Shown: piece after piece, positions 35,657 through 45,476 of the stretch
Numbering within the stretch: the stretch's first letter is position 1
Layout: each line of letters begins with the position of its first letter
Source: Thermaerobacter subterraneus DSM 13965
GTDB taxonomy: Bacteria; Bacillota; Sulfobacillia; Thermaerobacterales; Thermaerobacteraceae
Assembly (NCBI RefSeq): GCF_000183545.2
Contig: NZ_JH976536.1
Location: 221,672 to 285,671, forward strand
Length of the DNA: 64,000 bases
Direction: 5' to 3'
Made by a program: the position numbers and the translations under genes
Notes under the pieces: model-generated
Told to the model about the DNA's origin: nothing
Seen by the model: only the letters and a program-made list of their open reading frames with translations
Database searches by the model: none

Positions 35657-38600
35657 TCAGAGGGCCCGGGCCACCTCCTGCTCCTGGAACACCTCCAGGA
35701 CGTCGCCCTCCTTGATGTCGTTGAAACGCTCGATGCCCACGCCGCACTCGTAGCCCTGGGCCACCTCGCGCACGTCGTCCTGGAACCGCTTGAGGGAGGC
35801 GATGCGGCCCTCGTAGATCACCGTCCCGTCGCGGATCACCCGGACCCGGGCGTTGCGGGCGATCTTGCCGTCGGTGACGTAACAACCGGCCACCGTTCCT
35901 ACCCCGGGCACCTTGAAGGTGGCGCGGACTTCCGCCTGCCCCAGGACGACCTCCCGGATCTCCGGCTTGAGCAGGCCCTGCAGGGCCTTCTTGACGTCGT
36001 CCAGCAGCTCGTAGATGACCCGGTACGTCCGGATCTCCACGTTCTCCTGGTCCGCCGCCCGCCGGGCGTTGGCATCGGGCCGGACGTTGAACCCGACCAC
36101 GACGGCCCGCGAGGCGGCGGCCAGCATCACGTCGGATTCGCTGATGGCGCCCAGGCCGGTGTGCAGCACCCGGACGTAGACCTCGTCGGTGGAGAGGCGC
36201 TCCAGGGCCGGGATCAGGGCGTCCAGCGAGCCCTGCACGTCGGCCTTGACGATCAGGCGCAGCTCCCGCTCGCCCGCGTCGCCGCCGGCCTGCTGGGAGA
36301 ACTGCTCCAGGGTCAGGCCGCGGGCGGCCCGCATCTCCTCCTGGCGCCGTTCCTCCTGGCGCCGGGTGGCGATCTCCCGCGCCTCCCGCTCGTCGGCCAC
36401 CACTTCCAGCCGGTCGCCGGCTTCCGGCACCTCCGAGGCCCCCAGCACCTCCACCGGCGTGGAGGGGCCCGCCTCCTCCACCGGCCGGCCGCGGTCGTCG
36501 AACAGGGCGCGGACCCGGCCGTAGGTCGTGCCGCAGACGAAGGCGTCGCCCACCCGCAGGGTGCCCGTCTGGACCAGGACCGTCGCCACCGGGCCGCGGC
36601 CGCGGTCCAGCTTGGCCTCGATCACGGTACCCACCGCGGGCCGGTCGGGGTTGGCCTTGAGCTCCTGCAGTTCGGCCACCAGCAGGATCATCTCCAGCAG
36701 CTCGGCGATGCCCTGGCCGGTGTGGGCCGACACCTCGACCATGACCGTGTCGCCGCCCCATTCCTCGGGCACCAGGTTGTATTCCACCAGCTGCTGCCGG
36801 ACCCGGTCGGGGTTGGCCTCCGGCTTGTCGATCTTGGTGATGGCCACCACGATAGGCACGCCCGCCGCCCGGGCATGGTTGATGGCCTCGACGGTCTGGG
36901 GCATGACGCCGTCGTCGGCAGCCACCACCAGCACGGCGATGTCCGTCACCTGGGCGCCGCGGGCCCGCAGGGCGGTGAAGGCCTCGTGGCCCGGGGTGTC
37001 GAGGAAGACGATCTTCTTCTCGCCCACCTCCACCACCGAGGCGCCGATGTGCTGGGTGATGCCGCCCGCCTCCTGGGCCGTGACCCGGGTGCTCCGGATG
37101 CGGTCCAGCAGGGACGTCTTGCCGTGGTCCACGTGGCCCAGCACCGTCACCACGGGCCAGCGCGGCTTGAGCCGCTCCGGATCCTCCTCGGCGGCCGCCG
37201 GGTCGGCCTTCCTGGCCAGCTCCGGCTCGGGCTCCTGGATCTTCACCGTGAAGCCGAACTTCTCGGCTACCCTGGCCGCCACGGAGGCATCGATCTCCTG
37301 GTTGATCGCCGCCATGACGCCCATGCCGATCAGGGTCTGGATCACCTGGGCGGGGGTCAGGCCCAGCAGCTCCGCAAAGGCGCCCACGGTCACGGCACCG
37401 GTCAGCGTCACCTCGCCGCCCACCCGGGAGCCGTGGCGGATCTCGTGGGTGGCATCGTCCTGGGCCCGGCGCCGGCGCCGCTCCTCCTTACGGCCGCCGA
37501 AGAGACGCCCGTCGTCCTCGTCCTCCAGGAACTCCCGCTCATCCCGCTCGTATTCCTTGCGCTTGGCTCCACGCCGGGCACCGGCTGCCGGCCGGCCGGC
37601 GCCAGGCCTGCCGGCCGCACCCGGCCGCCCGCCACCGGGCCGCGGCGCCGCAAACCCGCCGCCCGGGCGGCCACCGCCGGGCCGGGGGCCGCCCGGGCGG
37701 CCGGCGGCACCACCCCGCGGCCCGCCGGCCCCGGCCGGGCGGCCTTGAGCCGGGCCCGGGCGGCCGGCGGCGGGTGGCCGGCGGGGCGGCGCGCGGCCGG
37801 CATGCGAGCGGGGTGATGCACGGGCGTCGCCCGGGCAGCCCTCGCCTGGGCGGCCGGGCCGCCCGGGCCGGTCGCCCCGGCGGTCATCCCGGCGCTCGCC
37901 CCGCGCCGGCCCTCCCCTGGGAGCGCCCCGGCCCTGGGCTCCCGCCGGCTGCGGCCCCCGTCCCGGCATGGACCCGGCCGGGCCTCCTGGAGACTGGGGG
38001 CGCGAGCCGGCAGCCCCCGCGGCGGCGGATCCTTGCGGCCCGCCCCGGGCCGGGCCGGCGGGTGGCACCCCTCCGGCACCAGCCGGCCCGGCCGCCGCCC
38101 CAGGGAGCGCACCGGCTCCCGGACGCCCTCCGGCCGGCGCGGCCGGACGCCCGCCGGGGGCTTGTGCACCGCCCGGCCCGGCCCCCTGCCTGGGCGCCAC
38201 GGGCCCCCCGGGCGCCCCCGGTGCACCGGGGCGCGCTGCGCCAGAGCCCGGGCCCGCCCGGGTAGCCGGTGCTCCCGGCCCCCCGCCGGGCCGGGAGGGA
38301 GCCGCAGGCCGGGTGCTCATGCCGTTGCCCGCCCCGCCGGGCGCACCCGCCCTCCCGGCAGCGTGCTGCGGGCCGGCCGGCCGGCCCGTTCCCGCCGCTG
38401 CCCCGGGCGCGGCCCCCTGGGCACGGGCATCACCCGGCCGCCCGCCGGCGGGCGGCCGGCCTGCTGTCGCCGGGTTCGGCATCCCGCTTGGCCTGCCGGC
38501 CCCCGGCGCGCCGCCGGCAGCTGCGCCGGCAGGCCGGGGGCCCGAGCCCGCTGCCGGCCCGCCCGGCCGGGAGGCCGGCGGCGTACCCGGCCGGGATCCC

Positions 38601-38932
38601 TGGGCCGCGGCCGGAGCCCGCCCGCCGTTGCCGTCCGTTGCTGGTGGCGTGCCCCGGCCCGCGGCCGCCCCGCCGGTCCCGCTGCCGGATCTTCCAGGTC
38701 CCCCGGCCGGTGCGGCGCCGGACCTCGGCGTACCCCCGTTCTGCGATCCCTGGCCTGCAGGCCCGGAGTCGCCGCGCAGAATCTGGGTGATCCGGCGCGC
38801 CACCTGGTCGTTGATGGTGCTCATGTGGTTCTGGATGTCGATGTTCAGCTCGTCGTGCAGGATGCGCAGGATCTCCTTGCTCTGCACACCCAGCTTGCGA
38901 GCCAGTTCATAGATGCGAATGCTGCGTGACAA
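35657..38932 (-). CDS. infB: Translation initiation factor IF-2
   Basis: GTPase placing initiator tRNA on the 30S subunit; about 1091 residues. The N-terminal IF2-N module ([23 protein letters not shown]) is followed by an exceptionally long Pro/Gly/Ala/Arg-rich linker (about 58-460). A second IF2-N ([27 protein letters not shown]) precedes the G domain, with G1 GHVDHGKTS near 600, DTPGHEAF and NKID-type TKIDKPEAN. Domains II-IV are complete. TTG at 38932 has GGGGGGTGA 4 nt upstream; GTG at 38941 lies inside that ribosome site. It overlaps the ylxQ end. Confidence 0.97.
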   Translation of the reverse strand: MSRSIRIYELARKLGVQSKEILRILHDELNIDIQNHMSTINDQVARRITQILRGDSGPAGQGSQNGGTPRSGAAPAGGPGRSGSGTGGAAAGRGTPPATDGNGGRAPAAAQGSRPGTPPASRPGGPAAGSGPRPAGAAAGGAPGAGRPSGMPNPATAGRPPAGGRPGDARAQGAAPGAAAGTGRPAGPQHAAGRAGAPGGAGNGMSTRPAAPSRPGGGPGAPATRAGPGSGAARPGAPGAPGGPVAPRQGAGPGGAQAPGGRPAAPAGGRPGAGALPGAAAGPAGAGGVPPAGPARGGPQGSAAAGAAGSRPQSPGGPAGSMPGRGPQPAGAQGRGAPRGGPARGERRDDRRGDRPGRPGRPGEGCPGDARASPRSHAGRAPPRRPPAAGRPGPAQGRPAGAGGPRGGAAGRPGGPRPGGGRPGGGFAAPRPGGGRPGAAGRPGAGRPAAGARRGAKRKEYERDEREFLEDEDDGRLFGGRKEERRRRRAQDDATHEIRHGSRVGGEVTLTGAVTVGAFAELLGLTPAQVIQTLIGMGVMAAINQEIDASVAARVAEKFGFTVKIQEPEPELARKADPAAAEEDPERLKPRWPVVTVLGHVDHGKTSLLDRIRSTRVTAQEAGGITQHIGASVVEVGEKKIVFLDTPGHEAFTALRARGAQVTDIAVLVVAADDGVMPQTVEAINHARAAGVPIVVAITKIDKPEANPDRVRQQLVEYNLVPEEWGGDTVMVEVSAHTGQGIAELLEMILLVAELQELKANPDRPAVGTVIEAKLDRGRGPVATVLVQTGTLRVGDAFVCGTTYGRVRALFDDRGRPVEEAGPSTPVEVLGASEVPEAGDRLEVVADEREAREIATRRQEERRQEEMRAARGLTLEQFSQQAGGDAGERELRLIVKADVQGSLDALIPALERLSTDEVYVRVLHTGLGAISESDVMLAAASRAVVVGFNVRPDANARRAADQENVEIRTYRVIYELLDDVKKALQGLLKPEIREVVLGQAEVRATFKVPGVGTVAGCYVTDGKIARNARVRVIRDGTVIYEGRIASLKRFQDDVREVAQGYECGVGIERFNDIKEGDVLEVFQEQEVARAL

Positions 38933-39287
38933 ACGGCTCACCCCCCGATTCTGCGCCCGTTCCTCCGGCCCCGGCCGTTAGCCGTTCCCGCAGGGCTGCG
39001 GCCAGTCCCTTGTCCGTCACGGCCAGCACCGCGCACTGGGGCCGGCCGGCTAGCGCACCCAGCTCGCCCTTCCCGCCCCACACCACCAGGGGCACGGCAT
39101 CCCGGGCCGCCAGCCGCGCGAAGCGGCGGTGGCATGCAGCCCCTGCATCGGCCGCCACCACCACCAGCGCCGCCCGCCCCTGCTGGAAGGCGTGACGGAC
39201 GGCGTGATCCCCCGCCGCCAACCGGCCGGCGCGGCGGGCCAGCCCGATGAGTCCCCGCGGATCACCCCTACCGCCCGGCACCGGCAT
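38907..39287 (-). CDS. ylxQ: YlxQ-like L7Ae-family RNA-binding protein
   Basis: L7Ae/L30e-fold protein of 126 residues: [41 protein letters not shown], then [16 protein letters not shown] and [15 protein letters not shown]. It lies between ylxR and infB, overlapping both, which is the conserved nusA-ylxR-ylxQ-infB order. Family members probably bind kink-turn RNA; the specific target is unknown. Confidence 0.93.
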   Translation of the reverse strand: MPVPGGRGDPRGLIGLARRAGRLAAGDHAVRHAFQQGRAALVVVAADAGAACHRRFARLAARDAVPLVVWGGKGELGALAGRPQCAVLAVTDKGLAAALRERLTAGAGGTGAESGGEPFVTQHSHL

Positions 39288-39561
39288 CCGCTCCCGTCAC
39301 CAGTTCCGCCAGCTGGCGCCGCAAGGCCTCCACCGCGGCGGCGTCCAGATCGATCTTCAGCGCCCGTCCCAGCTCCCGAGCCCTCAGGGCCCGGTCCAGG
39401 CACGCCGGGTCGGGACAGAGGTACGCTCCCCGCCCGGCCCGCCGGCCCGTGGGGTCGAAGACCACCTCACCCTCCGGGGTGCGCACCACCCGGAGCAACT
39501 CCCGCTTGGGCCGCACTGCCCGGCAGCCGATGCAGGTCCGCTGCGGAATGTGCCTTGGCAC
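39268..39561 (-). CDS. ylxR: YlxR family RNA-binding/regulatory protein
   Basis: Protein of 97 residues with the family hallmarks PQRTCIGCRAVRPKRELLRVVR and GRGAYLCPDPACLDRAL. YlxR (DUF448) proteins are basic, nucleic-acid binding and encoded right after nusA. GTG at 39561 has GAGGTGAC 5 nt upstream. It overlaps ylxQ by 20 bp and follows nusA by 6 bp, so it belongs to the rimP-infB operon. Confidence 0.95.
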   Translation of the reverse strand: MPRHIPQRTCIGCRAVRPKRELLRVVRTPEGEVVFDPTGRRAGRGAYLCPDPACLDRALRARELGRALKIDLDAAAVEALRRQLAELVTGADAGAGR

Positions 39562-39567
39562 GGGCCG

Positions 39568-40989
39568 TCACCTCGATTCCGGGCCGGGCGTGCCCGCGCG
39601 CGGGCTGCCATCCTGGTCCTCCGCCGGCCCCTCGCCGTCCCAGTTGCCTGCCGTCCCGTCGCCTTCCTCCCAGCGGCTGTCGCCGCCGTCGCCGGCCGCA
39701 TCCCAACCGCCGGAGCCATCCTCCCCGGCCCATTCCTCAGCGGCCCCGGCGCCGTGATCATCCCCGCGGTCCCCGTCGCCAGACCACCAGTCCCAGTTCT
39801 CGCCGCCCGCACCGCCGCCGTCGCCGGCGTCGCCGAAGGCCCCGCCGCCGAACAGCTCGTCCAGGTCGTCGTCACCGGCGGTGCCTTCCCGACCCTCCCC
39901 GCCGGATCCGGCCAGCACGGCGTCGATGTCCCAGTCGTCCTCCCGGGCCAGCCACTCGGCCGCCTGGGACTCGGCGTGGATGTCGATCTTCCAGCCCGTC
40001 AGCCGGGCGGCCAGGCGGGCATTCTGGCCTTCCTTGCCGATGGCCAGGGACAACTGGTGGTCGGGCACGATCACCCGGGCCACCCGCGTCTCGGGTTCCA
40101 GGATCACCCGGGTCACCTTGGCCGGGGACAGGGCGTTGGCCACGAACTGCTCGGGTTCCTCCGCCCAGCGGATCACGTCGATGCGCTCGCCCCGCAGCTC
40201 CGCCACCACCGCCTGGACCCGGGCGCCCCGGGGCCCGACGCAGGCCCCCACGGGGTCGACCCGCTCGTCCCGGGTGTCCACGGCCACCTTGGCCCGGACG
40301 CCGGGTTCCCGCACCGCCTCCTTGATCTCTACGATGCCGTCGTGGATCTCCGGCACCTCCAGCTCGAAGAGGCGCTTGATCAGGTTGGGATGGCTGCGGG
40401 AGATGAGGATCTGCGGCCCCTTGGGGGTCTTGCGCACCTCCACGATGTACACCTTGATCCGGTCGCCCGGCCGGTAGCGCTCGCCGGGAATCTGCTCCGA
40501 CGGGAACAGCACCGTCTCGGTCCGGCCCAGGTCGACGAAGACGTTGCGCCCCTGCACCCGCTGCACCACGCCGGTGACGATGTCGCCCTCGCGGGCGATG
40601 AACTCTTCATAGATGAGGTCGCGCTCGGCCTCGCGGATCCGCTGCAGGACGACCTGCTTGGCGGTCTGGGCGGCGATGCGGCCGAAGTCCCGCGGCGTGA
40701 CCTCCTGTTCCACCACGTCCCCGGGCTTGTAGCGGGGGTCGATCTCCCGGGCTTCGGCCACGCTGATCTGGGTCGAAGGATCCTCCACCTCCTCCACCAC
40801 GTCGCGGCGGGCCACCACCCGGATCTCGCCCGTCTCCCGGTCGATGCGCACGGCCACGTTCTGGGCCGTGCCGAAATGGCGGCGGAAGGCCGCCACCAGC
40901 GCCGCTTCGATCGCCTCCAGCAGCGTATCCTTGTCGATGCCCTTCTGCCGCTCCAGATCCTCCAGCGCCTCAATGAATTCCGCATTCAT
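39568..40989 (-). CDS. nusA: Transcription termination/antitermination factor NusA with acidic tail
   Basis: RNA polymerase-binding factor of 473 residues. The N-terminal domain (MNAEFIEALEDLERQKGIDKD), S1 domain (about 135-200, VTGVVQRVQGRNVFVDLGRTE) and two KH domains (about 230-345, including GPRGARVQAVVAELRGE and AIGKEGQNARLAARLTG) are complete. Firmicute NusA normally ends there. Here about 120 further residues are very acidic and rich in Gly and Trp (for example WEEGDGTAGNWDGEG). ATG at 40989 follows AAAGGAGG with a longer than usual gap of about 13 nt. Downstream of rimP in the operon. Confidence 0.96.
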   Translation of the reverse strand: MNAEFIEALEDLERQKGIDKDTLLEAIEAALVAAFRRHFGTAQNVAVRIDRETGEIRVVARRDVVEEVEDPSTQISVAEAREIDPRYKPGDVVEQEVTPRDFGRIAAQTAKQVVLQRIREAERDLIYEEFIAREGDIVTGVVQRVQGRNVFVDLGRTETVLFPSEQIPGERYRPGDRIKVYIVEVRKTPKGPQILISRSHPNLIKRLFELEVPEIHDGIVEIKEAVREPGVRAKVAVDTRDERVDPVGACVGPRGARVQAVVAELRGERIDVIRWAEEPEQFVANALSPAKVTRVILEPETRVARVIVPDHQLSLAIGKEGQNARLAARLTGWKIDIHAESQAAEWLAREDDWDIDAVLAGSGGEGREGTAGDDDLDELFGGGAFGDAGDGGGAGGENWDWWSGDGDRGDDHGAGAAEEWAGEDGSGGWDAAGDGGDSRWEEGDGTAGNWDGEGPAEDQDGSPRAGTPGPESR

Positions 40990-41069
40990 GGGCGGCCAGG
41001 CGCCTCCTTTCCCCTGACACCGGACCCGTCGCCCTGGCCGGGGACCGCGACGCATTCCGCGTCCACGGC

Positions 41070-41531
41070 CTAGATCCGCACCTGAAGCTGGGTCTTGGCC
41101 ACCGCGTCGCGGGGAATGCGGTGGATCCCCTCCCGGCCGGCGACCACCACGTGCCCGTCTTCCAGTCCCTCCAGGCGACCCTGGAATCGCCGCCGGCCGT
41201 CCACGGGGCGGTAGGTGGTCACCTCCACCTCGCGCCCCCGGAACCAGGCAAACTCCCGATCGTTGCGCAGGGTGCGGTCGAGGCCCGGGGACATGACCTC
41301 CACCACCACGTCCTCGGCCAGGCCGTCCACACCCTCCAGCACCGGATCCAGCGCCTCGCTGAAGGCGGCGCACTCATCCATGGTCACGCCGCCCTCCCGG
41401 TCCACCACGCACTGGAGGAACCAGCGCCCGCCCTCCCGGCGGTACTCCACGTCCAGCAGGACCAGCCCCCGCTGCTCGGCCAGGGGCTCCGCCAGCTGGG
41501 CGACGGCCGCCTCCACCTTGCGGTTGCTCAC
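41070..41531 (-). CDS. rimP: Ribosome maturation factor RimP
   Basis: Protein of 153 residues needed for 30S maturation. Conserved blocks are GLVLLDVEYRREGGRWFLQCVVDREGGVTMDECAAFSEALDPVLE, EVMSPGLDRTLRNDREFAWFRGREVEVTTYRP and a C-terminal SH3-like barrel. GTG at 41531 has GGGGAGG upstream. It is the first gene of the rimP-nusA-ylxR-ylxQ-infB operon. The 522 bp upstream contain no gene but hold a promoter, a structured leader and a terminator. Confidence 0.96.
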   Translation of the reverse strand: MSNRKVEAAVAQLAEPLAEQRGLVLLDVEYRREGGRWFLQCVVDREGGVTMDECAAFSEALDPVLEGVDGLAEDVVVEVMSPGLDRTLRNDREFAWFRGREVEVTTYRPVDGRRRFQGRLEGLEDGHVVVAGREGIHRIPRDAVAKTQLQVRI

Positions 41532-41656
41532 CCTGTCGCCTCCCCGCGGGTGGCCCGCCGGACCGGCCTGCCCCGGCCGCCCGGCGTCCCCCGGGCGTTC
41601 CCCGGCGGGCGGGCCGGTCCCGCCACCCGGCTTACACGACACCGCCCCATAACGAT

Positions 41657-41837
41657 CGAAAAGAGTGGGCGCAGAACCCACTCTTCCGGGACCATCGCTG
41701 GTTGGCGGCATGGCCCGGCGGGGACGAACCAGCCACCTTCCGGCCTACCGCCGGACCCCGCAACGGGCGCCCGCGCCGGCCACGGGGCCGGGCGCACCTG
41801 CCCAGAAGCAAGACCAGCGCCCTGAGGGCGCTACCTT
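41657..41837 (-). ncRNA. Structured leader RNA upstream of rimP-nusA-infB (unrecognised class)
   Basis: About 180 nt lie between the promoter at 41844-41872 and the terminator at 41659-41685, with no credible ORF. Helices seen: 41816-41822/41826-41832 (7 bp, 3-nt loop); 41773-41795 (CCGGCC stem); 41718-41723/41756-41761, enclosing 41739-41744/41750-41755; 41697-41703/41727-41733 (7 bp, exact); and 41686-41695/41710-41718 (9 bp with a bulge). The last three partly exclude one another, as in attenuators or riboswitches. I recognise no tRNA, T-box, SRP, 6S or known riboswitch core. It may be a leader or a free small RNA. Between the terminator and rimP (about 125 nt) only GC-rich sequence is seen. 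Confidence 0.5.
41659..41685 (-). terminator. Terminator in the rimP leader
   Basis: On the minus strand AAGAGTGGG, a 7-nt loop, CCCACTCTT, then TTCG, giving four consecutive T at the stem end. It lies about 130 bp upstream of rimP and directly follows the competing helices of the leader. Confidence 0.75.
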
Positions 41838-41843
41838 GGGGCG

Positions 41844-41872
41844 AGTATACCACAGGCCCCAGGGGCCGGCAA
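41844..41872 (-). promoter_or_regulatory. rimP-operon promoter (vegetative type, extended -10)
   Basis: TTGCCG (41872-41867), 17-bp spacer ending TGG, TATACT (41849-41844) on the minus strand. It is the same architecture as the rpsO and rpsB promoters in this window. Between it and the DUF4010 gene stop (42054) nothing else is recognised. Confidence 0.75.
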
Positions 41873-42053
41873 CCAAGCTGCGGTCCGGGGCTGGAGGCTC
41901 CGGCGCCCGGCTCCCCCGGGCAGCCGGGCCCGGGCCCGCACCAAGCTCCGGCCGACGTCAGCCCAGCCTGCGTCTGCGCCAGGTCGCCGAAGGCGTCGCC
42001 GGGGGCCGGGACCTGATCATGCCGCGGCAAGCCCCGCCCCACGGGCCGGCCCG

Positions 42054-43325
42054 CTACGGCGCCAGGCCGGTGGCCGCCAGGAAGAGGGGGTTCAGCAGCA
42101 AGCCCAGCCCCCCCGCCACCACCATCCCTACGATGGTGATCAGGAGCTGGCGGCCCAGGGCCGTGCCCCGGGCCGCCCGCTGGACGATGGGCACCAGGAT
42201 GACGGCGCTGGCCAGGGAGGCCAGAACGGTGCCGTAGGCGGCCTGGGACGGTGCGATCCGGCCCTGGGCGGCCAGGTTGGCGGCGGTGGCGGCGCTGGAG
42301 GCGCTGGACACCAGACCGCCGAGGAAGCTCACGCCGTAGAACCCGGCGGTGCCCAGGTACCGCTGGCCCAGGGTGGCGATGACGTTCAGCACCAGAAACA
42401 CCAGCCCGAACTCCAGGGCCGCCCGCACCGAAAAGGGCGAGGTCAGCCGGACCTCCGGCGCTTCTTCCCCGGCCGGCACCCGGGCCCGGGCGGCCAGCAC
42501 CAGGGCGAGGACCAGCATGAGCCCCACGGGCAGGAGGCCGTAGGGCAGGGCCACGGGAGCGAACAGGCCCAGGACCAGGCCGTTGCGGATGAACATCGCC
42601 GCCTTGGCCAGCATCACGCCGCGGAAGGCAAACCGCTCCAGCGGCGGGTTCGCACCGACCTTGAGGGCCATCTCGGCCACGGTGGCGGTGCTGTTCACCA
42701 GCCCGCCCAGGAAGCCCGTGTAGGTGACGCCCCGCGCGCCGTAGACCCGCAGGAGCACGTAGTTGGCGAACCCGATGGCCGAGATCAGCACCACCATGAG
42801 CCACACCCGGCGCAGGTCGAACAGGCCCCAGGGGTCGACGGGCTCGTCCGGCAGGACGGGCAGGATGACAAAGGAGATCACCCCCAGGTAGATGGCCGCG
42901 TGGACCTCGTCCCGGGAGATCAGGGCCGTCCAGCCCACCAGCTCCTCCTTCCAGGAAAGCAGGAGCAGCATCAGGATGGTGGCCGCCACGGGCGTGAAGA
43001 TCTGGCCGCGGCCCACCAGGATGCCGTTCAGGGCGGTGAGCAGGAGGGCCACGGAGGTGGTGATCTCGACGCTTTCGTGGGCGCGCAGGTTCTGCCAGCT
43101 GTTGATCAGCACCACCAGGGCGGTGAAGGCCAGGACGGCCAGCATGAAGGGCAACCGGTAGGGCGGTTCGGTGGAGGCCGCCAGGGTCCCGGCCAGGGCG
43201 GTGAAGGCGAAGGTGCGCATACCCAGTTCCTTGCCCGCCCGGTGCCGCTCCAGGCCTACCAGGAGGCCCAGGGCCAGGGACAGGGCCAGGCTTTGCAGGT
43301 CGACCCAGCTTGCTTCCGGCCGCAT
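42054..43325 (-). CDS. MgtC/SapB-like membrane protein with DUF4010
   Basis: Polytopic membrane protein of 423 residues with about eleven hydrophobic segments. The N-terminal third is MgtC-like (LALGLLVGLERHRAGKELGMRTFAFTALAG, typical GLERE...RT pattern). The C-terminal part (SAIGFANYVLLRVYGARGVTYTGFLGGLVNSTATVAEMA, later SFLGGLVSSASSAATAANLA) fits DUF4010. The repeated LGGLVxS motif suggests an internal duplication. Function unknown; Mg-related transport roles are speculative. It occupies the spot between proS and rimP where B. subtilis has polC. Confidence 0.88.
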   Translation of the reverse strand: MRPEASWVDLQSLALSLALGLLVGLERHRAGKELGMRTFAFTALAGTLAASTEPPYRLPFMLAVLAFTALVVLINSWQNLRAHESVEITTSVALLLTALNGILVGRGQIFTPVAATILMLLLLSWKEELVGWTALISRDEVHAAIYLGVISFVILPVLPDEPVDPWGLFDLRRVWLMVVLISAIGFANYVLLRVYGARGVTYTGFLGGLVNSTATVAEMALKVGANPPLERFAFRGVMLAKAAMFIRNGLVLGLFAPVALPYGLLPVGLMLVLALVLAARARVPAGEEAPEVRLTSPFSVRAALEFGLVFLVLNVIATLGQRYLGTAGFYGVSFLGGLVSSASSAATAANLAAQGRIAPSQAAYGTVLASLASAVILVPIVQRAARGTALGRQLLITIVGMVVAGGLGLLLNPLFLAATGLAP

Positions 43326-43413
43326 GGCCGCCCTCCTTCGCCTCCCGGACCCGGCGGCCGCCCGCCCCGGCCCAGGGCCTGCCGTCTCCCTCCGCTCTCC
43401 GGTGCGGGCCTCC

Positions 43414-45174
43414 TTAACGCTTGCCCACCGAGCCGTCCCGCCGGTTCAGCTCATCCAGGGCCTGCCGCACCCGGCGAGCCACCTCGGCCGCCGCCTGGTC
43501 CACCGGCACCGGCGTGGCCCGGCCGGTAGCCCGTTCCACCACCTCGACCTTGCCCTCCACCAGGCCGCGCGGCCCCACGGTGACCCGCAGGGGGAACCCG
43601 ATCAGGTCGGCGTCGTTGAACTTGACGCCGGGCCGCTCGTCCCGGTCGTCCAGCACCGCCTCCACGCCCGCCTCGAGCAGCTGGCCGTAGACCCGCTCGG
43701 CGGCCTGGCGCTGGTCGGGTTCGGCATAGTTGACCGGCACCACCACCACGTGGTACGGCGCCACGGACATGGGCCAGATGATGCCCTTCTCGTCGTGGTG
43801 CTGCTCGATGACCGCCGCCACCGTCCGCGTGATGCCGATGCCGTAGCAGCCCATCACCATGGGCCGCTCCTGGCCGTCGGCGTCCTTGAAGGTGCAGCCC
43901 AGGGCCTCGCTGTACTTGGTCCACAGCTTGAAGATCTGGCCCACCTCGATCCCCCGGGCCGCGGCCATGGGCGTGCCGCACTCGGGACACGCGTCGCCCG
44001 CGCCCACCAGGCGCAGGTCCGTCACCCGGTCGGGGGTGAAGTCCCGGCCCGGGTTGACGTTGAAGAAGTGGTAGCCTTCCTCGTTGGCGCCGCAGGCGGT
44101 GTTGCGCAGGGCCATCACTTCCTCGTCGGCCAGCACGGGCACGCCCTTGAGGCCCACCGGCCCCGCCGACCCCGTGGGGGCCCCGGCCACCTCCAGCACC
44201 TCCTCCCGGGAGGCCATCCGCACGTCCAGGGCGCCGGTGGCGTTCTTCAACTTCACCTCGTTGAGCTCGCGGTCCCCGCGCACCAGGGCCGCCACCAGCT
44301 GAGGATCCCGCCCGTCGTAGATCGCCCAGTAGAACAGGATCTTGATCTGGCGCTGGGGCGGGATGCCCTCCGCCTCGGCCAGCTGGGCGATGGTGCGGAC
44401 GCCCGGCGTGGCCCGCTTCTCCAGGGGCCGGGGCGCCTCGTCGACGGGCGGGGCCAGGCGGCTGGTGGCCTTCTCCACGTTGGCCGCGTAACCGCACGCA
44501 TCGCAGTATACGATCAGGGCCTCCCCGTAGTCCGCCAGGGCCATGAACTCGTGGGTGCCCGAGCCGCCGATGGCGCCCGGATCGGCCGCCACCGGCCGGA
44601 AGACCAGGCCGCAGCGGCTGAAGATGCGTCGGTAGGCGTCGTCCATGGCCTGGTAGCTGCGCTCCAGCCCCTCGGCATCGACGTCGAAGGAGTAGGCGTC
44701 CTTCATGATGAACTCCCGGGCGCGCATCACGCCGAAGCGGGGCCGGATCTCGTCCCGGTACTTGTTCTGGATCTGGTAGAGCAACAGGGGCAGTTGCCGG
44801 TAGGAGCTGACCGTGGCCCGCACCAGGTCGGTGATGATCTCCTCGTGGGTCGGCCCCAGGCAGTACTCGCGGCCGTGCCGGTCCTTGAGGCGCCACATCT
44901 CCTCGCCGTACTGGGCCCAGCGGCCCGTCTCCCGCCAGAGCTCCGCCGGCTGGACGATGGGCAGGCCGACCTCCAGGCCGCCCTTCCGGTTCATCTCCTC
45001 CCGGACGATGGTCTCCACCTTGACCACCGCCCGCCGGCCCAGGGGCAGCCACTCGTAGATGCCGGCCGTCACCCGCCGGATCAATCCCGCCCGCAACATC
45101 AGGCGGTGGCTGGCGATCTCCGCTTCGGCCGGGTCGTCCCGCAGGGTGGGAATCAGCAGCCGGGTCCACCGCAT
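43414..45174 (-). CDS. proS: Prolyl-tRNA synthetase (bacterial type)
   Basis: Class II synthetase of 586 residues charging tRNA-Pro. The start [33 protein letters not shown] is typical. Motif 2 ([21 protein letters not shown]) and motif 3 ([18 protein letters not shown]) flank an INS editing domain (about 225-390, including [10 protein letters not shown] and [14 protein letters not shown]). The C-terminal HGTP anticodon domain has [23 protein letters not shown] at 45174 has GGAGG upstream. A possible promoter and a terminator lie in the 367-bp leader. Confidence 0.97.
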   Translation of the reverse strand: MRWTRLLIPTLRDDPAEAEIASHRLMLRAGLIRRVTAGIYEWLPLGRRAVVKVETIVREEMNRKGGLEVGLPIVQPAELWRETGRWAQYGEEMWRLKDRHGREYCLGPTHEEIITDLVRATVSSYRQLPLLLYQIQNKYRDEIRPRFGVMRAREFIMKDAYSFDVDAEGLERSYQAMDDAYRRIFSRCGLVFRPVAADPGAIGGSGTHEFMALADYGEALIVYCDACGYAANVEKATSRLAPPVDEAPRPLEKRATPGVRTIAQLAEAEGIPPQRQIKILFYWAIYDGRDPQLVAALVRGDRELNEVKLKNATGALDVRMASREEVLEVAGAPTGSAGPVGLKGVPVLADEEVMALRNTACGANEEGYHFFNVNPGRDFTPDRVTDLRLVGAGDACPECGTPMAAARGIEVGQIFKLWTKYSEALGCTFKDADGQERPMVMGCYGIGITRTVAAVIEQHHDEKGIIWPMSVAPYHVVVVPVNYAEPDQRQAAERVYGQLLEAGVEAVLDDRDERPGVKFNDADLIGFPLRVTVGPRGLVEGKVEVVERATGRATPVPVDQAAAEVARRVRQALDELNRRDGSVGKR

Positions 45175-45347
45175 GGGCTCCGCCTCCCGTCTTGCATCGC
45201 GGCTCCTGGTTGCAGGCTTGGCTGCAGGCTGGGCGGCCGGGGCCGCCCAGGGCGCCCTGGCCCCGGCCCTGGGGGTCGTTCCCAGGGCACGGGTCCCGGT
45301 CCGGGGCTTTCCCGCGACACCCGCCGCCCCGCCGGCACCCGGGCGCC

Positions 45348-45381
45348 AAAAAGGCCTTTCGCCCGCGTCGGACGAAAGGCC
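45348..45381 (-). terminator. Intrinsic terminator in the proS leader
   Basis: A 12-bp stem on the minus strand (GGCCTTTCGTCC with GGGCGAAAGGCC, one G-T pair) around loop GACGC is followed by TTTTTGG. It could end ispG transcription or attenuate proS. Confidence 0.85.
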
Positions 45382-45476
45382 GGCACCTGTGACCCGGAAC
45401 GTCGACGGCCGGGCTCGGCCTGGGAGACCCTCCGGCCCAGCGCCCCAGGGCCTGTCCTGCCACCTTTCTCCTCTTA

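Noticed and set aside
41690-41765. Possible tRNA in the rimP leader (GCGGGG...CCCCGC closing stem and GGTTCGTCC)
   Set aside because: The T-loop lacks the invariant A58 (TTCGTCC instead of TTCRANN), no T-stem or cloverleaf forms, and no anticodon arm is found.
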